This document shows positions 4,412 through 8,511 of a stretch of 8,511 nt of DNA, piece by piece. The notes below the pieces were generated by a model that was given only the letters and a program-made list of their open reading frames with translations, did not search any database and was not told the DNA's origin. The stretch comes from CAYWMP01 sp964459445 (GTDB lineage Bacteria > Desulfobacterota > DSM-4660 > Desulfatiglandales > HGW-15): positions 1 through 8,511 of the forward strand of contig CAYWMP010000221.1 in assembly GCA_964459445.1 (NCBI GenBank), written 5' to 3'. Both the position numbers and the translations under genes were made by a program. The first letter of the stretch is position 1, and each line of letters starts with the position of its first letter.

Positions 4412-6469
4412 CTACTTTTGGCTCAGGATTTCGTCCGAAACCACTCCCTTCAGATGAGGGAATTCATCTTTCATGTGGGGTATTGGCATGGCTTCCATGA
4501 ATTCTTCCTGGAAATTTCCCTCCACAGTCAGCTCGATGTACTCTACATTGCGCGATACCCAGTTGGCTTCATCCCGCTTTTTTTGATTTAATAGGGCTGC
4601 CCTGCAGCCGTCTCCGGCCGCATTTCCCACAGACATGATATTTTCCATCTCGCAATCCGGGAATAGCCCCATGGTCAGAGCCTTTTCACGATCCACATGA
4701 GTGCCGAAGGCGCCGGCGATTTTGACTTTGCCCACCTTGTCCATGCCCATGCGACGCATCATGAGTTTGCAGCCGGCATAAAGCGCCCCTTTGGCTAACT
4801 GGATTTGTCTGACATCGCGTTGGGTAATCACAATATCTTTTTCGATACTTGTCTCTTCGGCCCAGGCGAGTACAAACTCCGGCTGTTTGTTATCCGGATT
4901 TCTCCTAAAACGGTCGGATTTCTGTTCCTTGTTGAATACGCCGCTCTTAACCACAATACCGGCTCTATATAACTCTGCGAGGACGTCAAGAATGCCTGAT
5001 CCGCAAATCCCCTTGGCTTTCATGTCTTTACCCTCGGAATATTTTCTCCAGGCATCCCGACCGATGACCTTATAGTCCACATCATGGGTTTCAGGATCGA
5101 TCTTGATTCTTTCCATAGCCCCCGGTGCCGCCCTCATACCGAATTGGATTTGAGCCCCTTCTAGAGCCGGACCGGTGGCGCAGGAAGAGGAGATCATCTT
5201 TTCTTTGTTCCCGAAGACTAATTCGCCGTTTGTCCCTATATCGATAATGAGTTGTATATCGTCGCTTTTGTAGGGCTCTTCGGCAATGAGTACCCCGACA
5301 TTGTCAGCGCCCACAAACCCCGCCTCATTGGGCAATACGAACAGGTAAGAGGCGGGATTGATTTTGATGCCCAGATCCCGAGCCTTAATATCCAGACTGC
5401 GGTGGATGACCGGTGGAAAGGGGGCTTGTCCCACGAATTCTGGATTGAGCTGGAGCAGGATATGGTGCATGGCCGTATTGCCACCGAGGGTAATGTCCTC
5501 GATATCGTCCCTTGTCAAGCGAAGATAGGTTTTTCCCTCCTCCGGCTCTTCCACCCATTCTTCTTCCTCTTCATCACCCTTTCCCTTTTTCACCTTTTTC
5601 TTTGGCGGATGGGTGCCTTTGATGGCCTCATCCACGAGCCAGTTGAGTCCTTCGATAATGTCATCGCTCATACGTTCGAGCCCATCCGGCGTGGTCATAT
5701 GAAAGGTGATGCGAGCCATCACATCTTCCCCATACTTGCACTGAGGATTCATAAGGGAAACCGTATCTATAACCTCCATATTGCTGAGGTCGCAAAAATA
5801 TCCAGCCACCGTAGTGGTTCCAACGTCTATGGCCAGGCCATAATAGGATTCGGTCTTTCCCGGACGGATGCGAATGATTTCCTCATTGTTCCACACACTG
5901 ACAGTGACCTTCCAATTCCCATCCCTCAAAGCCGTGGGCAGTTGTCGCAGGGCGTAAAGGTCGATCCTGAGGTCCTTTAGACCATGTTGTTTCTCAAGTT
6001 CCCGGCATATCCGTTCATAATCCCCGGTAGGTTCTTCGAAGGAAGGGGGCTCGACTTCGACGTAATAGGTTTTCACTGCGGGATCGTGTTCGATATGGAT
6101 GTCTCGAGCCGCCTTGCTTACAACCTGTTTACCGGCTCGGGATTCCTCAGGTACGAAGACCAACACATCGTCTTCCGCTGTTGCAACGCAACCCAGCCTG
6201 AAGCCCTTTGACCTTTCCTCATCATTAATGAATTTGTCTTCTTCTTCCTGCCATGGACTCACATGGGACAGACTCGATTGGATGCCGAATTTCTCAAAGA
6301 AACCCTCTTCAATACGGACTTTACACTTTCCGCATACCTTTTTTTCTCCGCACAGGGCCTCAATATCCACGCCCAACAACCGTGAGGCCTCAATAAGTGT
6401 CACGCCCCTGGGTACTTCCCCCCGTCGTCCGGAGGGCTGAAAAATTACCATTACCTTGTTGTCTTCCAT
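4412..6469 (-). CDS. RACo-type reductive activator of corrinoid proteins (2Fe-2S ferredoxin plus ASKHA ATPase)
   Basis: The product has 685 residues. A plant-type ferredoxin domain at the N-terminus has Cys40, Cys46, Cys49 and Cys94, the spacing of a [2Fe-2S] site. A linker follows, then an ASKHA ATPase-like region with AIDVGTTT (213-220), LGGNTAMHH (328-336), IDIGTNGE (409-416), GICGSG (487-492) and AGAFGTH (585-591). This architecture is that of RACo and related proteins, which use ATP to drive electron transfer to inactive cob(II)alamin and return it to cob(I)alamin. The terminal 4Fe-4S sites of archaeal RamA are not apparent. A Lys-then-Glu-rich stretch (288-313) looks like an inserted flexible loop. 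The start is set by AGGAGG five bases upstream. The gene follows the corrinoid protein gene after 142 bases and is joined to the Cys-rich gene. It most likely maintains the adjacent corrinoid protein. Confidence 0.93.
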   Translation of the reverse strand: MEDNKVMVIFQPSGRRGEVPRGVTLIEASRLLGVDIEALCGEKKVCGKCKVRIEEGFFEKFGIQSSLSHVSPWQEEEDKFINDEERSKGFRLGCVATAEDDVLVFVPEESRAGKQVVSKAARDIHIEHDPAVKTYYVEVEPPSFEEPTGDYERICRELEKQHGLKDLRIDLYALRQLPTALRDGNWKVTVSVWNNEEIIRIRPGKTESYYGLAIDVGTTTVAGYFCDLSNMEVIDTVSLMNPQCKYGEDVMARITFHMTTPDGLERMSDDIIEGLNWLVDEAIKGTHPPKKKVKKGKGDEEEEEWVEEPEEGKTYLRLTRDDIEDITLGGNTAMHHILLQLNPEFVGQAPFPPVIHRSLDIKARDLGIKINPASYLFVLPNEAGFVGADNVGVLIAEEPYKSDDIQLIIDIGTNGELVFGNKEKMISSSCATGPALEGAQIQFGMRAAPGAMERIKIDPETHDVDYKVIGRDAWRKYSEGKDMKAKGICGSGILDVLAELYRAGIVVKSGVFNKEQKSDRFRRNPDNKQPEFVLAWAEETSIEKDIVITQRDVRQIQLAKGALYAGCKLMMRRMGMDKVGKVKIAGAFGTHVDREKALTMGLFPDCEMENIMSVGNAAGDGCRAALLNQKKRDEANWVSRNVEYIELTVEGNFQEEFMEAMPIPHMKDEFPHLKGVVSDEILSQK

Positions 6470-6611
6470 TCATTCCTCCTCGGAAACGAAATCCGGATCT
6501 GCGCAGCAGCCTTCAAATCTCGAATCGCTTCTACATCGAATATCTACGATCCCCATTCATCCTTCAGCCGGGACCTTCAGGCCTATAGGCGTTTTTCTAG
6601 ATGCAAAATGG
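6470..6611. other. Spacer between corrinoid protein and activator genes
   Basis: These 142 bases contain no gene I can support. Besides the AGGAGG ribosome site of the activator there is a 10-base palindrome GCCTATAGGC and a repeated CCTTCAG. No convincing promoter or terminator is seen, so the activator is probably expressed with the upstream genes. Confidence 0.5.
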
Positions 6612-7271
6612 TTACTTCTGCATTTGCCTCAGGCGGGATATCATTTTGATGCCTTCCGACACCGCATTGCCTGCGGACTCGGCGTAACCATCTGCCCCAA
6701 AGAGCTTTGCGACATCCTGGGTTACGGGTGCTCCTCCGAGCATGATGGCCACATTGGGATTCTTTTCCTTGATCATCGCAATGACTTTTTTCATGCCGAG
6801 CATGGTCGTGGTCATCATGGCGGACATGGCCACAACCTCGGAATCCGTGCGCATCTGTTCCTGGACGAAATTTTCAAGGGGTACATCACGACCGAGATCG
6901 TGAACTTCCCATCCGGCCACGTCAAACATCATTTTCACCAGGTTTTTTCCTATGTCATGGACATCGCCCTGAATACTGCCGATGACCACCTGTGCGTTGA
7001 TCCCATCAGTTTTTTCAGGGACGTGGGGTCTCAGAATGGCTAAACCAGCATATAGGGCATCGGCACACATCAACACCTCGGGAACAAAATACTCATTTCT
7101 GTCATAGAGTTCACCAACGACCTCCATGCCCGCGGCCAGTCCATCCATAATCATTTCCAGGGCGGGATATCCTTCATCCACGGCCTGTTGTGACGCTTCC
7201 GTGACTTGTTCCTCCACGAAATTGATCACGCCATCTTTTAGTTGCTCCAATAATTCCTCCTTGGACGCCAT
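6612..7271 (-). CDS. Methyltransferase cognate corrinoid protein (MtaC/MtbC/MttC type)
   Basis: The product has 219 residues, normal for the family. An N-terminal helical cap domain (about 1-88) includes MEVVGELYDRNEYFVPEVL, typical of the B12-binding cap. The Rossmann-like B12 domain follows, with GDVHDIGKN at 102-110; His105 is the expected lower axial ligand of cobalt. Later SAMMTTTM and LGGAPV match the conserved Ser/Thr and GG positions that hold the nucleotide tail. The protein carries the methyl group on cobalt between a substrate methyltransferase and the UroD/MtaA-type methyltransferase. AAAGGAG lies seven bases before the ATG. It sits 32 bases after the MtaA-like gene and upstream of the RACo-type activator, a standard set. 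The methyl donor (methanol, methylamine, betaine or a methoxy compound) cannot be deduced here. Confidence 0.95.
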   Translation of the reverse strand: MASKEELLEQLKDGVINFVEEQVTEASQQAVDEGYPALEMIMDGLAAGMEVVGELYDRNEYFVPEVLMCADALYAGLAILRPHVPEKTDGINAQVVIGSIQGDVHDIGKNLVKMMFDVAGWEVHDLGRDVPLENFVQEQMRTDSEVVAMSAMMTTTMLGMKKVIAMIKEKNPNVAIMLGGAPVTQDVAKLFGADGYAESAGNAVSEGIKMISRLRQMQK

Positions 7272-7303
7272 ATGAATTCTCCTTTCCTATTTCTTAAATT
7301 ATA

Positions 7304-8356
7304 TTACACCCTGCCAACTGCTGGGCTGGGCCGACTACCGTATGTGTGGGTTGTTTCGACGCAGGCCAACATATTCTCCTCGATCACCGGGGGCCAGAGA
7401 TCGCATCCCGGCATGATGGCATCGATCCCGGAATCGATAATCCATTTTATATGCTCAACGGCCTTTTCTTTAGGCGTCTTCTCATCACAGGTAATAGGAT
7501 AGGTGTCCAGGTTCCCCATTAAAAGGACATCATCGCCTAATTTCTTACGAGCCTCTGCCACGTCGCATTTGATGTCTACGGTTATCCCGTCCGCGTGGCA
7601 ATCGGCCATCATTTCAATCAGGGGGTCGGTCTTGCCGCAGATATGCAGCAGCTTGGGAGAGTCCCAGGCATCAAGGGCCCGGGTCAAACGGGGCTTGATA
7701 ATGTCACGAAAGGTGCGAGGGCTCAGAAGATCGGCAGCAACTCCCGGTTCCCGGAGGGTAATGAAGTCGCACCCAGCTTCCTGCCAGGTCTTTCCTAACT
7801 TAATGATCATATCTGTCAGATTATCCAACAGGGCTTCCACCTTTTCTTTCTGTTTGTAGACCCCCTTAAGGATCATATCCAGTTCAAGAATCTGCCCTGC
7901 CTGAGTGAACGGACCCAATTGCCAACAACCGATCGGCAATTCAGGGGCCTCTTTTTTTATAATTTTGATGGCCTCAGGAATAAGCGGAAGCCGGCCGCAC
8001 TCCTCGATGTTACCCGGAATTGCAACTTCATCCATGGACTGCCATATTTTTTCAGGAATCGTGGGATAGAGGATTTCTTCAGAATCCTCATAAAGACTGA
8101 TCTTGTTTCCCATGGCTTCGGATTCCATGGTCATGTCGTAGGGGATGACGACGCAGTCAAAACCCATCAGCCTCGCGGACCAGATGGCCGACATGGCCAT
8201 TCTTTCAGCATCGGTATGAATGCTAGGGAAGTTGTAGCCTGCTTTTTCGATACCAGGCATAACCACCATCCCCATCCCGCTGATAAAGGGCATGGTATCA
8301 ATAGGCTTCTTACGCAAGAGATTTAAAACACGCTCTTTCGGTGTCATTTCTGCCAT
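7304..8356 (-). CDS. MtaA/MtbA-like UroD-family corrinoid methyltransferase with intact zinc site
   Basis: The product has 350 residues. It opens with MTPKERVLNLLRKKPID, a typical start of the UroD/MtaA superfamily, and has the TIM-barrel pattern throughout. The zinc-site motif HICG gives His238 and Cys240, and PGCDL gives Cys318, the His-x-Cys...Cys set used by MtaA/MtbA to activate the acceptor thiol. True uroporphyrinogen decarboxylases lack this site, so a heme role is unlikely. In methanogens the acceptor is coenzyme M; in a bacterium it may be another thiol or tetrahydrofolate, which the sequence does not settle. AAAGGAG lies eight bases before the ATG, and 60 bases separate it from the preceding gene. 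The next gene is its corrinoid partner. Its intact Cys318 is the internal reference that identifies the in-frame TGA in the second UroD-type gene. Confidence 0.93.
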   Translation of the reverse strand: MAEMTPKERVLNLLRKKPIDTMPFISGMGMVVMPGIEKAGYNFPSIHTDAERMAMSAIWSARLMGFDCVVIPYDMTMESEAMGNKISLYEDSEEILYPTIPEKIWQSMDEVAIPGNIEECGRLPLIPEAIKIIKKEAPELPIGCWQLGPFTQAGQILELDMILKGVYKQKEKVEALLDNLTDMIIKLGKTWQEAGCDFITLREPGVAADLLSPRTFRDIIKPRLTRALDAWDSPKLLHICGKTDPLIEMMADCHADGITVDIKCDVAEARKKLGDDVLLMGNLDTYPITCDEKTPKEKAVEHIKWIIDSGIDAIMPGCDLWPPVIEENMLACVETTHTYGSRPSPAVGRV

Positions 8357-8397
8357 TACTTACACTCCTTTCATATTATCAAGATCTTTTGGTATTT

Positions 8398-8420
8398 CTA
8401 AAAGTGTGGTGATCTTTTAG
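8398..8420 (-). other. Short hairpin at the end of the first partial gene
   Basis: CTAAAAG and CTTTTAG form a 7-bp A/T-rich stem with a 9-base loop, overlapping the TAA of the partial gene. No T-tract follows, so it is a weak candidate for termination or processing. Confidence 0.25.
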
Positions 8421-8511
8421 AGGGTGTTTAGCTGTTCGACAAAGTCGGGGAACAGCTTGTACAGAGGATGATTGTCATCCTTTGGCATTCGCTTTGTTTC
8501 AGCAAAAGCAG
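8417..8511 (-). CDS. C-terminal end of an unidentified gene (cut by window edge)
   Basis: Thirty complete codons and a TAA are visible, ending in HPLYKLFPDFVEQLNTL. The other two minus-strand frames look less like protein: one stops at once and the other gives an unlikely composition. The tail is too short to name a family. Its position, 60 bases before the MtaA-like gene and on the same strand, fits the substrate-specific methyltransferase expected with a corrinoid protein, for example one of the MttB or MtaB kind, but the visible residues do not show this. Confidence 0.5.
   Translation of the reverse strand, partial: AFAETKRMPKDDNHPLYKLFPDFVEQLNTL

Noticed and set aside
5252..5980. A 242-codon open frame on the plus strand
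   Set aside because: It lies wholly opposite the corrinoid activator, whose ferredoxin and ASKHA motifs prove the minus frame. It has no recognisable domain or ribosome site.
6456..7043. A 195-codon plus-strand open frame
   Set aside because: It overlaps the antisense of the corrinoid protein and the activator start; its His-rich composition comes from reading the complement of the Met/Asp-rich coding strand.
1..8511. CRISPR array, tRNA, rRNA, insertion sequence or transposase
   Set aside because: No regularly spaced repeats, RNA-gene signatures or mobile-element genes were seen on either strand.

Overview
All supported genes lie on the minus strand, so transcription runs from the right edge of the window to the left. 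The content suggests a strictly anaerobic, corrinoid-using bacterium, most likely a Desulfobacterota-type (deltaproteobacterial) sulfate reducer or syntroph. The grounds are a one-carbon methyl-transfer cassette (UroD/MtaA-type methyltransferase, B12-binding protein, RACo-type corrinoid activator) and apparent selenocysteine use. The taxon is an inference; no rRNA or other phylogenetic marker is present. Most starts have strong AGGAGG-like ribosome binding sites.

Right half (8511 to 4031), methyl-transfer operon: the tail of an unidentified gene; an MtaA/UroD-type methyltransferase with a complete His-x-Cys...Cys zinc site; a corrinoid protein with DxHxxG; a 685-residue ferredoxin-ASKHA protein of the RACo type that reductively reactivates cobalamin; and, joined stop-to-start to it, a small Cys-rich protein of unknown function.

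Middle (4030 to 3676), about 355 bases without a confident gene. It holds a sigma70-like promoter whose -35/-10 span is covered by an inverted repeat, then a leader of about 285 nt with a nested hairpin and a duplicated Shine-Dalgarno sequence.

Left half (3675 to 1), redox-linked operon: a second UroD-family methyltransferase whose reading frame is interrupted by an in-frame TGA exactly where its neighbour has the zinc-ligand Cys (PGCDL versus PG-TGA-DMP). The frame continues 32 codons to TAA. A hairpin with a GGU apical loop, 20 nt after the TGA, looks like a bacterial SECIS. I therefore annotate a 344-residue selenoprotein with Sec312. It is followed by three thioredoxin-fold proteins (CAAC, CPAC and CKRC), a CobW/G3E GTPase with an altered metal motif, and the N-terminus of a thioredoxin-reductase-like flavoprotein.

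Working model (inference): the right operon carries out corrinoid-dependent methyl transfer from an unknown donor. The left operon supplies a selenium-containing methyltransferase variant with its own thiol/flavin electron relay and a metallochaperone-like GTPase. The Sec-UroD plus thioredoxin trio plus CobW plus flavoprotein grouping is the most unusual part of the window.
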